Below, piece by piece: positions 44,116-53,235 of a stretch of DNA of 64,000 bases; positions within the stretch are counted from its first letter, which is position 1, and each line of letters starts with the position of its first letter. A program made the position numbers and the translations under genes. The stretch is from Zobellia roscoffensis (lineage in GTDB: Bacteria; Bacteroidota; Bacteroidia; Flavobacteriales; Flavobacteriaceae), in NCBI RefSeq assembly GCF_015330165.1, contig NZ_JADDXT010000002.1, positions 494,504 through 558,503 on the forward strand. The letters run 5' to 3'. The notes under the pieces were generated by a model that was not told where the DNA came from, ran no database searches, and was given only the letters and a program-made list of their open reading frames with translations.

Positions 44116-44225
44116 AAACCTATGCATGCATAATTTAACGTTAAAAATAATTGGATTATTAACGTGAATTTAAGACTTTTGAAGCTAGCTAATTCAAATA
44201 ATTATAAAATGAGAGCAAAACAAAA
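44116..44225 (+). repeat. promoter-leader repeat, copy B (upstream of second susC)
   Basis: This is the partner of 37451-37560, at a constant offset of 6665 bases. Promoter spacing and the distance to the ATG are identical in both copies. The near-identity includes the start of the signal peptide (MRAK.KGLLTLFL). Confidence 0.85.
44151..44181 (+). promoter_or_regulatory. promoter of the second susC locus
   Basis: TTG (44151-44153) is followed after 20 bases by GACTTTTG (44174-44181), again TAnnTTTG except for the first base. Both susC promoters share this departure, which could reflect a weaker core promoter that needs an activator. Confidence 0.6.
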
Positions 44226-47200
44226 AGGATTGTTAACGCTGTTTTTGGCGTTAATCTTGCAGATTTCATTTGCGCAAACTAAATCGATTACCGGTACGGT
44301 ATCAGACCAAGATGGTCTACCACTGCCGGGGGTTAACATTGTTGTTCAAGGTACCACAACCGGTACCCAAACAGATTTTGACGGTAACTATGCTATTTCA
44401 GCTAGCGAAGGTCAAGTATTAGTATTCTCTTACATCGGGTACAAAAACCAAACCCGAGCCGTTGGAACGTCCAACGCTATTAATCTTCAAATGTCAGAGG
44501 ATGCTCAGGCTCTTGAAGAGGTTGTAGTAACTGCTTTTGGTTCCGGAGACCGAAATGCAAAAGCAACAGTTTATGCCAACCAAACAATAAAGTCAGAAGA
44601 TTTACTTTCTGTACCTAACAAAAATGCTTTAGAAGCTTTACGAGGAAAATCTGCAGGGGTAAACCTAAGTACTGCTTCAGGTTCAGTTGGCTCTTCTACA
44701 AAAATTGTGTTAAGAGGTTCTGGCTCACTAACCGGTAATAACAATGCATTAATTGTTATTGATGGTGTTGCAATTGACAACACTTCCTCTTCTGGAGGTG
44801 CAGGGTCTTCCACAACGGGTTATTCGGATTTCGGGAACAGATTCAATGACGTCAATCCTGATGATATCGCATCTGTTACCATTTTAAAAGGCCCTTCTGC
44901 AACTTCGCTATATGGGTCTCGTGGTGCTTCTGGGGTAGTTCTTATTACCACCAAAAGCGGACAAGGTAAAAAGATGCAGATTAATTACAACGGGGCTACT
45001 TCAATGGAAACCGCGATTGTTAGTTTACAACGCCAAAATAAATTTGGACAAGGTTTTGATAATGCTAGTGTTGATTCTGGTGAAAACTGGTCTTGGGGCC
45101 CAGCTTTTGATGGTGTTGTAAGACCATGGACAAGCCCAATTGATGCTGACGGAGACGGCTCGTTAGAAGCCCTAACAAGACCATACAGTGCCGTAAGAAA
45201 TCAATTGCAAGATTTCTTTAATACAGGGTACACCTCAACTCATAATATCAATATATCTGGATCTAATGATGGCTTTTCTTATTATGCATCATATGGTAAT
45301 ACTGATCAATCTGGTGTACTTGACAATACCTCTTATAAAAGAAATAACATCACCTTAAAAGCTACTGCACAATTAAGTGATAAACTTAAGTCGGATTTTA
45401 AAGTTAGTTACGCTAATGTTAAGCAAAATACAGCTCAAGAAGGGTCACGTGCTTTTGAAGGAAACAATGCATATGCGATGGCAGTGCAATCTCCTGTTAA
45501 CATTCCGCTTAGTGAGTTAAGAGACTACACAAGCCCTTACCATGATATTGACGGGTATTGGGGATCTTATTCATCAGTTAACCCATATTATATTTTAAAC
45601 GAATACGGAAACGAAGCAGACATCGATAACGTATTAGCTAACGCTTCCTTGACCTATGATTTTTCAGAAAATTTTTCATTGTTAGGTCGTTTTGGAGGTA
45701 ATATTGTCAACACTCAAACTGATATATGGACGCCAACGTACACTCCAGCCGAACAATTAGTTTGGACCGACGGTTTAGAAATTGCAACTCGTAATTCCAA
45801 GCATAGTTCTTTAGGTGAATACATTAACTCCAATACTAAAGTAGAAAACCTTGATGCTACAGTAATGGCCAACTATAATAAAGAATTTGGTGAAGATTTT
45901 AAGCTTACAGCATCCGCAGGTTACAACTTCTTTCAAAGAACTAGTAAACGATTAACAGGGTCAACTGTAGGAGGTTTAGTAGTTGATGGCGTATACAATT
46001 TAGCCAATAGTAGTCAACAGTCTAGATCGGACATGAGAAGAACTAAATATCAAATATATGGTGTTTTAGGTAATGCCACGCTTGGCTACAAAGATGCTGC
46101 ATTTTTGGAATTATCGGCCAGAAATGACTGGTCATCAACCCTACCAAAAGATAACAACTCATTCCTATATGGAGCGATTGGTACCTCTATAGTGGTAACA
46201 GATTTATTTAATATAGAAAATGATGTGTTAAGCTTTGCTAAACTTAGAGCTAGCTATGGTACTTCTGGTAAAGATGCTGATCTCTACTTATTAAACTCTT
46301 ACTTTGTGGGTAATCCATCAATTGTAGATTTAGGTGATTTTGAACTCTTTTTCCCAAAGGATGGCGTACCCGGGTTTACAATTGGAAACACTATTGGCAA
46401 TCCTGGTTTAAAACCAGAATTAACCACTACTTACGAAGTTGGTGCTGACCTAGGATTCTTTAAGAACAGAATTAACTTAGCATATACTTATTACCATTCT
46501 ATCCATGATGATCAGCTTGTTACCATAAGCCTTCCACGTTCTACGGGGTACACTCAAACCGTAAGTAATATTGGTAAAATGGAGAACAAAGGACATGAAC
46601 TTACTTTAACCTTAAAACCTATACAAGGGTTAGTTAAGAATTTTGATTTTGAGGTATTTGGAGCTTATTCTAAAAATGAAAATGAGGTTATTACCATTAC
46701 AGACGACATAGACGAATTAAACATTGGTACTTTTGGATTCGCAGCTGGTACAACAGTTTCTCAAGTAGCTAAAGAAGGTTTGCCCTATGGTACTTTTAAA
46801 GGAAATGACTTCAAGAGAAATGATCAAGGTCAAGTTATTGTTGACGGCAATACCGGTTTCCCTGTATATACTGATGAAGATGTATACTTAGGAAATAACC
46901 AACCTGATTATTTACTTAATTTTGGAGCAAACTTCAATTATAAAGGATTTGGACTAAGAGTTTTGTTTGACAAGAGAAAAGGAGGTTTATTTGCATCTCA
47001 AACCAAATACAATACCAACTTTAATGGTACTAATGTTAATACCACAGTTTATAACAGAGAGTCTTTTATCTTTCCTAATTCTATAGTAGACAATGGAGAT
47101 GGCACATTCTCCGAAAATACTGTAGCAATTACCGAGCAAGATTATTTCACTAATTATGACCCTCCAGTTTCTACGCTATTAATTGATGCGAGTTACGTAA

Positions 47201-47463
47201 AATTGAGAGAAGTGGAACTGAGTTACACCTTTTCTAACAAATTATTAGAAGATACCTTCCTTACTAATGCAAGAATATCGTTGTTTGGAAAAAACCTTTT
47301 TTACTGGTTAGCTGATGAAAATAAATATGCTGATCCTGAAGTTAATGGTATTAGTACCAGCACAAGTGGTAGTGTTAGCACAACAGGTAACGCTCAAGGT
47401 ATTGAGACAACACAGACACCTTCTTCTAGTAGCTTAGGATTAAACTTACAATTGTCATTTTAA
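44209..47463 (+). CDS. SusC/RagA-family TonB-dependent outer-membrane transporter (locus 2)
   Basis: The 1084-residue protein is a paralogue of the 37544-40804 protein. The first 110 residues are nearly the same: signal peptide to ISFAQ, carboxypeptidase-regulatory-like domain, and EALEEVVVTAFG. The plug has KIVLRGSGSLTGNNNALIV and LKGPSATSLYGSRGASGVV. The barrel has diverged widely, which suggests a different substrate. It ends in LNLQLSF. The ATG at 44209 corresponds exactly to the start of the paralogue. The SusD partner follows after 15 bases. Confidence 0.95.
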   Translation: MRAKQKGLLTLFLALILQISFAQTKSITGTVSDQDGLPLPGVNIVVQGTTTGTQTDFDGNYAISASEGQVLVFSYIGYKNQTRAVGTSNAINLQMSEDAQALEEVVVTAFGSGDRNAKATVYANQTIKSEDLLSVPNKNALEALRGKSAGVNLSTASGSVGSSTKIVLRGSGSLTGNNNALIVIDGVAIDNTSSSGGAGSSTTGYSDFGNRFNDVNPDDIASVTILKGPSATSLYGSRGASGVVLITTKSGQGKKMQINYNGATSMETAIVSLQRQNKFGQGFDNASVDSGENWSWGPAFDGVVRPWTSPIDADGDGSLEALTRPYSAVRNQLQDFFNTGYTSTHNINISGSNDGFSYYASYGNTDQSGVLDNTSYKRNNITLKATAQLSDKLKSDFKVSYANVKQNTAQEGSRAFEGNNAYAMAVQSPVNIPLSELRDYTSPYHDIDGYWGSYSSVNPYYILNEYGNEADIDNVLANASLTYDFSENFSLLGRFGGNIVNTQTDIWTPTYTPAEQLVWTDGLEIATRNSKHSSLGEYINSNTKVENLDATVMANYNKEFGEDFKLTASAGYNFFQRTSKRLTGSTVGGLVVDGVYNLANSSQQSRSDMRRTKYQIYGVLGNATLGYKDAAFLELSARNDWSSTLPKDNNSFLYGAIGTSIVVTDLFNIENDVLSFAKLRASYGTSGKDADLYLLNSYFVGNPSIVDLGDFELFFPKDGVPGFTIGNTIGNPGLKPELTTTYEVGADLGFFKNRINLAYTYYHSIHDDQLVTISLPRSTGYTQTVSNIGKMENKGHELTLTLKPIQGLVKNFDFEVFGAYSKNENEVITITDDIDELNIGTFGFAAGTTVSQVAKEGLPYGTFKGNDFKRNDQGQVIVDGNTGFPVYTDEDVYLGNNQPDYLLNFGANFNYKGFGLRVLFDKRKGGLFASQTKYNTNFNGTNVNTTVYNRESFIFPNSIVDNGDGTFSENTVAITEQDYFTNYDPPVSTLLIDASYVKLREVELSYTFSNKLLEDTFLTNARISLFGKNLFYWLADENKYADPEVNGISTSTSGSVSTTGNAQGIETTQTPSSSSLGLNLQLSF

Positions 47464-47478
47464 TTAAAAAAAAATACG

Positions 47479-48939
47479 ATGAGGAACAAAATAAACATAT
47501 TTCTTATTCTCTTATTAACTCTTGGCGCTTCATGTAGTGAAAGCTTAGAAGAGATTAATGTAGACCCAAACACTTTCCCATCTGCTGGAGATCCGCAGGT
47601 TTTAAGCTCCGCTATTGGTTTTATGGGATACGTAGTTGAAAACGACTTAAACTATAGCTCATCATTCTTGTGGAGCCAATATTACACTTGGGGTATTGGT
47701 GTTTCAATTGGAAATGATGAACGTTATGTATCCGTAGCTGGGGATTTTAATGGCTATTGGCAACGAGCATATGCAAACTCACTTGTTGATTTAAACTATA
47801 TAACTAACAATAGTGAATCTCCTGCATATAGAGGTATAGCCAATGTACTTAAAGCTCATTTGTTTCAAGGTTTAGTTGACCATTTTGGTGATGTTCCATT
47901 TACTGAAGCTATTTCAGGTGCTATTGAAGATGGTTCTATCTTAACTCCCAATTCTGAATCTGCTGAATCAACTATTTACCCAGGTTTAATTAGCATGTTG
48001 GATGCGGCATTAACTGATTTTGAATTAGCTGAAGATGGTATAGTTGGAGAAGACGATTTTATCTATAATGGTGATATTACAAAATGGACGAAATTTGCGA
48101 ATTCCTTGAAATTAAGAATCTTAATGAGAACTTCGGAAACTAGTCCTCAGGGTGCTGCAATCCAGAGCCTAATCAATAGTGGAACCTTTATAGAGACTAC
48201 TGATGATATGCCATTTATACCATATTCTGGAGCTACCGGAGATCAAAATCCAATGTACGCAAGAGCGGAATTTGGAGTAGGTATGTTTTATTTCGCTAGT
48301 AATGCAACATTAAATTTACTTGAATCATTAAATGACCCTAGAGCTGAAGTATTATATACTAAAGCAACTAGCGGAACATTTGAAGGGGCATTACACGGAA
48401 TAGACCAAGGTACAATAGACAACGAAGATTTTACATCTCCAGCGTCTGATTATAGTTTAGCTTCTGAATATGCGTATGGAGATTCAAAGCCAGTTATCTT
48501 AATGAGTCCTTGGGAAGTATGGTTTTTAAGGGCTGAAGCTGATGCAAGATATACCACAAGTGATGATGCCGCAACAGCATTTTCTACGGCCATTGAATTA
48601 AACTTTAGCTATATGGAAGTTGCTGACGCTGCTACTTACATCAGTTCTTTAGATTTTGCTGGAGCAGCAACTTTAGATGACCAAATTGATTTGATAGCTG
48701 TACAAAAATGGATATCTCTTAATGGTACTCAAGAGGACGAAGGATGGATTGAAACTCGAAGATTTGATAGACCTGCTAGTAGATTATTTACTGATGGAAT
48801 TTTTCAAACTCCCCCATTATCTGTTTTAAATAGCGGAACCTTCCCTTCTTCATGGTTATATCCAGAGTCTGAGAGAAGTTTAAATCCAAATGCACCTGCA
48901 CAAAGAAGCATTACAGATGCTATATTTTGGGATAACTAA
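47479..48939 (+). CDS. SusD/RagB-family surface lipoprotein (locus 2)
   Basis: A 486-residue lipoprotein with lipobox cysteine C19 (GASC), then SESLEEINVDPNTF, and the SusD-like_2 pattern with YWQRAYANSLVDLNYI, HLFQGLVDHFGDVPFTEA and FANSLKLRILMR. It ends in SITDAIFWDN, like the FWDKN end of the locus 1 protein, but the two share only moderate similarity. It pairs with the SusC just upstream. Confidence 0.92.
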   Translation: MRNKINIFLILLLTLGASCSESLEEINVDPNTFPSAGDPQVLSSAIGFMGYVVENDLNYSSSFLWSQYYTWGIGVSIGNDERYVSVAGDFNGYWQRAYANSLVDLNYITNNSESPAYRGIANVLKAHLFQGLVDHFGDVPFTEAISGAIEDGSILTPNSESAESTIYPGLISMLDAALTDFELAEDGIVGEDDFIYNGDITKWTKFANSLKLRILMRTSETSPQGAAIQSLINSGTFIETTDDMPFIPYSGATGDQNPMYARAEFGVGMFYFASNATLNLLESLNDPRAEVLYTKATSGTFEGALHGIDQGTIDNEDFTSPASDYSLASEYAYGDSKPVILMSPWEVWFLRAEADARYTTSDDAATAFSTAIELNFSYMEVADAATYISSLDFAGAATLDDQIDLIAVQKWISLNGTQEDEGWIETRRFDRPASRLFTDGIFQTPPLSVLNSGTFPSSWLYPESERSLNPNAPAQRSITDAIFWDN

Positions 48940-48950
48940 AAAAAAATAAG

Positions 48951-49709
48951 ATGAAAAAATATAGATTAATATTATGTACGTTTTCAATCATAGGATTGAC
49001 GTTAATTAGTTGTGACCCTAGCGTAGATTCACCCGGTGCCGATGACACCTCAGCAATAACGCTTTTACCTTTGATTAGTTTAGAAGGAGGCGATATTGTT
49101 CTCGATTGTGATGCCACTTCTTACTCAGACCCGGGAGCTGTAGCATCGGCTGGAGGATCACCAATCGAATTAGAAACAAAAGTAAGTGGAAAATACTTTG
49201 GTGGAACTTCAGTAAATGATGGTCCGGATAGCTATTCCGTATCATATAGCGCTTTTAATGAAGATGGTATCCCTGCAACAGGGTTTAGATCAGTGCTATA
49301 TCCTGAATGCAATGGAGACCTTGTAACTAGCATAGCCGGAATGTATACGGCTTCTGTTTCAAGAGATGGAAGTTCCCCTGATGGTTACCAAGATAATGGC
49401 CCTTTTATAATTAAGGATTTAGGTGATGATAGATACGCCATATCTGATGCCCAAGGTGGATGGTATGAGTATGGAAGAGCTATAGGTGTAGCTTATGCCA
49501 CACCAGGTATGGTTCTTAAAGCAAATGATATTAGTGCAAATGACTTTACTAGTGAAGGTCCTGTTACAACTAATACGTTTGGAGGCTCAAATACGTTTAC
49601 TGGATTAATAGTGGACCCAGTTGCAAAAACACTTACACTTACAGTTGATTGGGACGCTGGTTTTTCATTTGAAACAGTCTTTACTCAAACTGAAATCTAC
49701 TATAACTAA
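48951..49709 (+). CDS. BT_2262/DUF5012-like surface lipoprotein (locus 2)
   Basis: The 252-residue protein has lipobox cysteine C21 (LISC). An Ig-like domain follows at about 40-120, with the pattern ISLEGGDIVLDC...YSDPGAVA...YSVSYSAFNEDG. The C-terminal domain (about 125-252) contains IAGMYTASVSRDG, YAISDAQGGWYEYGRA and ends in TQTEIYYN. This layout resembles the BT_2262 (DUF5012) family found next to SusCD pairs in Bacteroidota. It is probably an accessory surface-binding protein. It starts 11 bases after susD. Confidence 0.75.
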   Translation: MKKYRLILCTFSIIGLTLISCDPSVDSPGADDTSAITLLPLISLEGGDIVLDCDATSYSDPGAVASAGGSPIELETKVSGKYFGGTSVNDGPDSYSVSYSAFNEDGIPATGFRSVLYPECNGDLVTSIAGMYTASVSRDGSSPDGYQDNGPFIIKDLGDDRYAISDAQGGWYEYGRAIGVAYATPGMVLKANDISANDFTSEGPVTTNTFGGSNTFTGLIVDPVAKTLTLTVDWDAGFSFETVFTQTEIYYN

Positions 49710-49721
49710 AAATTTAAAAAA

Positions 49722-50219
49722 ATGGATTATAAAATATCAAAAAAATTAAGCTACTTATTTCTAAGTTTTGCTTTAATAAGTTCTTTTATATCTTGTGACC
49801 AAGTTGAATCAGAGCCTGATGATAGTGATATACTTATTAGTGAGGTTACTGGCAAATGGGTCGTAGATATGATATATAACGGGGATCCACAGGGTACAAA
49901 TACTATTAGTATTTATAACACCGGAGCTAACGACACAGACATGATGTGGATAGATGATTTAGAACATAGTTGGGGTCTAAAAGCTAAAACTCCGTTAAAT
50001 TTTGAAGCATTAACCTTTGGCGGTTCAGATTTAGATGAACTCTACTTTGATGTAACAGTAACTATCTCCGAAGGTAAAATTGTTAAAGGAGGTGCTACCA
50101 CACCCAGTGGTGATGTGGTAGACAGTATTTCTTTTAAAGCAGAATTTTCTGATATTCCAGGTGAAATCTGGGAGTATTCCGGATATAAAAGCACAGCTAA
50201 AATTAACGATTTACCTTAA
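49722..50219 (+). CDS. Lipid_bd-like putative lipid-binding lipoprotein (locus 2)
   Basis: The 165-residue protein has lipobox cysteine C25 (FISC) and a small beta-barrel-like domain with VTGKWVVDMIYNGDP near residue 45, YNTGANDTDMMWIDD, and a C-terminal PGEIWEYSGYKST. These features resemble the lipid-binding putative hydrolase family (Lipid_bd) of Bacteroidota, often adjacent to BT_2262-type genes. The function is not established. It is the last gene of locus 2, 12 bases after the previous gene, and is followed by a terminator. Confidence 0.7.
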   Translation: MDYKISKKLSYLFLSFALISSFISCDQVESEPDDSDILISEVTGKWVVDMIYNGDPQGTNTISIYNTGANDTDMMWIDDLEHSWGLKAKTPLNFEALTFGGSDLDELYFDVTVTISEGKIVKGGATTPSGDVVDSISFKAEFSDIPGEIWEYSGYKSTAKINDLP

Positions 50220-50245
50220 CGCGTTAATTATTAACAATTCTTACA

Positions 50246-50274
50246 AAACCACCCTTAGCAAGGGTGGTTTTTTT
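50246..50274 (+). terminator. intrinsic terminator of SusC/SusD locus 2
   Basis: AAACCACCCTT (50246-50256) pairs perfectly with AAGGGTGGTTT (50260-50270) around a 3-base loop, followed by Ts to 50274. It lies 26 bases after the last stop codon and directly before the rlmB -7 box. Confidence 0.9.
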
Positions 50275-50277
50275 ATT

Positions 50278-50285
50278 TACCTTTG
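50278..50285 (+). promoter_or_regulatory. -7 box of rlmB, almost touching the start codon
   Basis: TACCTTTG is an exact TAnnTTTG match and ends only 5 bases before the ATG at 50291. Transcription would start at or next to the A of the start codon, giving a leaderless mRNA. The -33 region overlaps the preceding terminator stem and has TTA in place of TTG. Confidence 0.6.
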
Positions 50286-50290
50286 CGCCC

Positions 50291-51037
50291 ATGGACAAAA
50301 CAACACAGATTTACGGTATACGCGCGGTCATAGAAGCTATAAATGCTAATGAACCCATAGACAAAGTATTTGTCCAAAAAGGCCTTAAGGGTGATTTATC
50401 GCGTGAACTTGAAGGATTGATTCGGAAAAACGGAATTAACTGCTCTTATGTACCTATTGAGAAATTAAACCGGTTGACACAAAACAACCACCAAGGCGTT
50501 GTTGCCAATATTTCTCCTATTACTTTTTATGAGCTTGAAGAACTAGTTGAAGCCGTCATTGAAGATAAGAAAGCTCCTTTATTTTTATTACTAGATCAAC
50601 TATCTGATGTCCGTAATTTTGGAGCCATCATCAGAACTGCAGAATGTACTGGAGTTGATGGTATTATTATTCAGAAAAAAGGAGCCGCTCCCGTAACTGC
50701 GGATACCATTAAAACTTCTGCTGGTGCCGCTTTTAAAGTTCCTATCGCTAAAGTAGACCATATCAAAGATGCGGTTTATTATTTACAGGCAAGTGGAATT
50801 AGCGTAATTGGTGCCACAGAGAAAACGGAAACCTCGGTTTATGATGTTAATTTTTCTGGCCCGTCGGCCATAATAATGGGGTCTGAAGATAGAGGCATCT
50901 CCCCCTCTACTTTAAAAGCTGCAGACCATCTCGCAAAATTACCTTTGTTAGGTGAGATTGAGTCTCTCAATGTTTCTGTGGCCTGTGCCGTGTTTTTGTA
51001 CGAGGCAGTAAGACAAAGAACTACAAACAAATCTTAA
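50291..51037 (+). CDS. rlmB: 23S rRNA (guanosine-2'-O-)-methyltransferase RlmB-like (SpoU/TrmH family)
   Basis: RlmB methylates a guanosine ribose in 23S rRNA. The 248-residue protein has the N-terminal substrate-binding domain (about 5-75) and the SPOUT domain with motif 1 SDVRNFGAIIRTAE, motif 2 AIIMGSEDRGIS and motif 3 IESLNVSVACAVFLYE, which form the S-adenosylmethionine-binding knot. The ATG at 50291 starts MDKTTQIYGIRAV, the typical family N-terminus; a longer frame from 50264 would run through the terminator. The target base is inferred from family only. Confidence 0.9.
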   Translation: MDKTTQIYGIRAVIEAINANEPIDKVFVQKGLKGDLSRELEGLIRKNGINCSYVPIEKLNRLTQNNHQGVVANISPITFYELEELVEAVIEDKKAPLFLLLDQLSDVRNFGAIIRTAECTGVDGIIIQKKGAAPVTADTIKTSAGAAFKVPIAKVDHIKDAVYYLQASGISVIGATEKTETSVYDVNFSGPSAIIMGSEDRGISPSTLKAADHLAKLPLLGEIESLNVSVACAVFLYEAVRQRTTNKS

Positions 51038-51068
51038 TTTCAGTCCTTTTAAAGTATGTCTCTGACTT

Positions 51069-51812
51069 CTATTCTAGTGAGTCACTATCTTTATTTTCTT
51101 TGAAGTGGTATGTAATCCGAGCTGTATCCAGGGGAATTTCTTCTTCAGGTGCTTTTTCAATGAAATTACCGTTTTCATCAAATTGCCGCAAAAACGCATC
51201 TGCTTCTTCGTCATAATCTTCTTTTTCCCAATCGTATTTTTTTACGGGTGGTACTTCTGTCTTTAGCACAAATGCCAACAAAAGCCCTCCAAGAAAGCCG
51301 CCTAAATGTCCTTCCCAAGAAATACCATCTTCTACAGGAAAAATATACCAAAGCATACTTCCATAAATAAACACTACAACCAAGGATAAAGCTACTAACC
51401 TATAGTGTTTTGTAAAAATCCCCTTAAAAAATATAAAACTGGCCAAAAGGTAAATAACACCACTTGCACCAATATGATAAGAAGGCCTACCAATTGCCCA
51501 AGTAAAAAAACCGGAGATTAAAATTCCTGTCAGGAGTACCCGAAAAGCAATACTCCTATAGAAATAAAACAATGAGGCAGTCAAAACTGCCAAAGGAATG
51601 GTATTATTATACAGGTGTTCCAGCGAACCATGAATAAACGGACTGAATACAATACCTTTTAAGCCCGAAACTCGTTGGGGGTATACACCGTAATCATTTA
51701 GGTTGATTTTAAAACGTAATTCAACCCAAAAAACGGCCCATATAGTAATCACTGCCAACAATGGGGCAATTACAACACTATTCGTAAATTTAAAATAGAT
51801 GTTTTCGGACAT
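51069..51812 (-). CDS. rhomboid-family intramembrane serine protease
   Basis: Rhomboids cut substrate proteins within the membrane. The 247-residue protein has six hydrophobic segments, the loop motif HGSLEHLYNN, the nucleophile in GASGVIY (S117), and the catalytic histidine in WEGHLGGFLGG (H169), so the Ser-His dyad is complete. A long charged cytoplasmic tail (about 190-247) follows. I use the ATG at 51812; the frame extends upstream to 51881, but that would add a poor N-terminus. It ends 31 bases from the convergent rlmB gene. Confidence 0.88.
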   Translation of the reverse strand: MSENIYFKFTNSVVIAPLLAVITIWAVFWVELRFKINLNDYGVYPQRVSGLKGIVFSPFIHGSLEHLYNNTIPLAVLTASLFYFYRSIAFRVLLTGILISGFFTWAIGRPSYHIGASGVIYLLASFIFFKGIFTKHYRLVALSLVVVFIYGSMLWYIFPVEDGISWEGHLGGFLGGLLLAFVLKTEVPPVKKYDWEKEDYDEEADAFLRQFDENGNFIEKAPEEEIPLDTARITYHFKENKDSDSLE

Positions 51813-51945
51813 ATGCTTTAAAATTAGCAATAAGTTGGCCAACTGTATCTCAACTGCTAAATAGTCATTTATTGATGACATTCACTGAACTTTCGAAAAA
51901 GCTAGTTTGCCTTTCTATAGAAACCATCTTCTGCCAACTTTATTA

Positions 51946-51953
51946 TACTTTTG
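51946..51953 (+). promoter_or_regulatory. -7 box of rarA, 4 bases before the start codon
   Basis: TACTTTTG matches TAnnTTTG exactly and ends 4 bases before the ATG at 51958. As for rlmB, this implies a leaderless transcript. No TTG is found at the usual -33 spacing. Confidence 0.55.
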
Positions 51954-51957
51954 TGTC

Positions 51958-53235
51958 ATGAACGAACCTTTAGCGGAACGAATTCGCCCTAAAACTTTAG
52001 AAGACTATATTAGCCAGAACCATTTGGTAGGTAAAGAAGGCTCTTTAACCAACCAGATTAAAAGGGGCATTATTCCCTCCCTTATTCTGTGGGGGCCTCC
52101 TGGAACGGGTAAAACCACTTTGGCGAATATAATCGCAACCGAGAGTGAGCGTCCGTTCTATGTATTGAGTGCTATTAACAGCGGAGTTAAAGATATTCGT
52201 GAGGTCATAGAAAAGGCAAAGAAAAGTGGAGGGCTATTCACCGCAAAAAATCCGATTTTATTTATTGATGAAATACATCGTTTTAGCAAATCACAACAAG
52301 ATTCGCTTTTAGCAGCTGTTGAGAAGGGTTGGGTTACCTTAATCGGCGCCACTACAGAAAACCCAAGTTTTGAGGTAATTCCTGCACTCCTATCACGTTG
52401 TCAAGTTTATATTCTGAATGCTTTTGGAAAGGATGATTTAGAGAACCTTCTTAAAAGAGCCATTAAAGAGGATAAATACCTGAAATCAAAAAAAATAGAT
52501 TTAAAAGAGACCGAAGCGCTTATGCGACTCTCCGGTGGCGATGGGAGAAAATTACTGAATATTTTTGAGCTGGTTGTAAACTCCGAACCTGGAGATACTA
52601 TAGAAATTACGGATAAGCTTGTTATGAGCAAGGTTCAAAAAAACACAGTCCTTTATGATAAAACAGGGGAGCAGCATTACGATATTGTCTCTGCCTTTAT
52701 AAAGTCTATCCGCGGAAGCGACCCAAATGGTGCCGTTTACTGGCTAGCAAGAATGATCGAAGGTGGAGAAGATATAAAATTCATTGCCCGTAGGCTTCTT
52801 ATTTCAGCTTCCGAAGATATTGGCCTTGCCAACCCTACCGCATTGGTTATAGCAAATAATGCTTTCCAAGCTGTTACCACAATAGGATATCCCGAGGCCA
52901 GTATAATTCTCAGTCAGTGTGCTGTTTACTTAGCTACATCTCCAAAAAGTAATGCCAGTTATATGGCCATTAAAAAGGCGCAACAAAAAGTTAGGGAAAC
53001 CGGAGATCTCTCCGTACCCCTGCCCTTGCGGAACGCTCCTACCAAATTAATGAAAGACCTTGGATATGGGGCAGAATACCAATATGCCCATGACTACGAG
53101 AATAACTTTGTGAATGCAGAATTCCTTCCTGAAGAATTATCTGGGACTCCATTTTATGAGCCCGGCAACAATTCGCGTGAAAATGCCATCAAGGAATTTT
53201 TAAAAAATAGATGGAAAGGCAAGTATGACCATTAA
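51958..53235 (+). CDS. rarA: replication-associated recombination protein A (MgsA/RarA AAA+ ATPase)
   Basis: RarA is a clamp-loader-like AAA+ ATPase that acts at stalled replication forks. The 425-residue protein starts MNEPLAERIRPKTLEDYISQ and has Walker A GPPGTGKT at 46-53, Walker B ILFIDEIHRF, sensor 1 GATTENPSFE, and the C-terminal tetramerisation region with RLLISASEDIGLANP. The start at 51958 is the family start; a frame from 51907 would add 17 residues across the promoter. The end overlaps the convergent gene by 4 bases. Confidence 0.95.
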   Translation: MNEPLAERIRPKTLEDYISQNHLVGKEGSLTNQIKRGIIPSLILWGPPGTGKTTLANIIATESERPFYVLSAINSGVKDIREVIEKAKKSGGLFTAKNPILFIDEIHRFSKSQQDSLLAAVEKGWVTLIGATTENPSFEVIPALLSRCQVYILNAFGKDDLENLLKRAIKEDKYLKSKKIDLKETEALMRLSGGDGRKLLNIFELVVNSEPGDTIEITDKLVMSKVQKNTVLYDKTGEQHYDIVSAFIKSIRGSDPNGAVYWLARMIEGGEDIKFIARRLLISASEDIGLANPTALVIANNAFQAVTTIGYPEASIILSQCAVYLATSPKSNASYMAIKKAQQKVRETGDLSVPLPLRNAPTKLMKDLGYGAEYQYAHDYENNFVNAEFLPEELSGTPFYEPGNNSRENAIKEFLKNRWKGKYDH

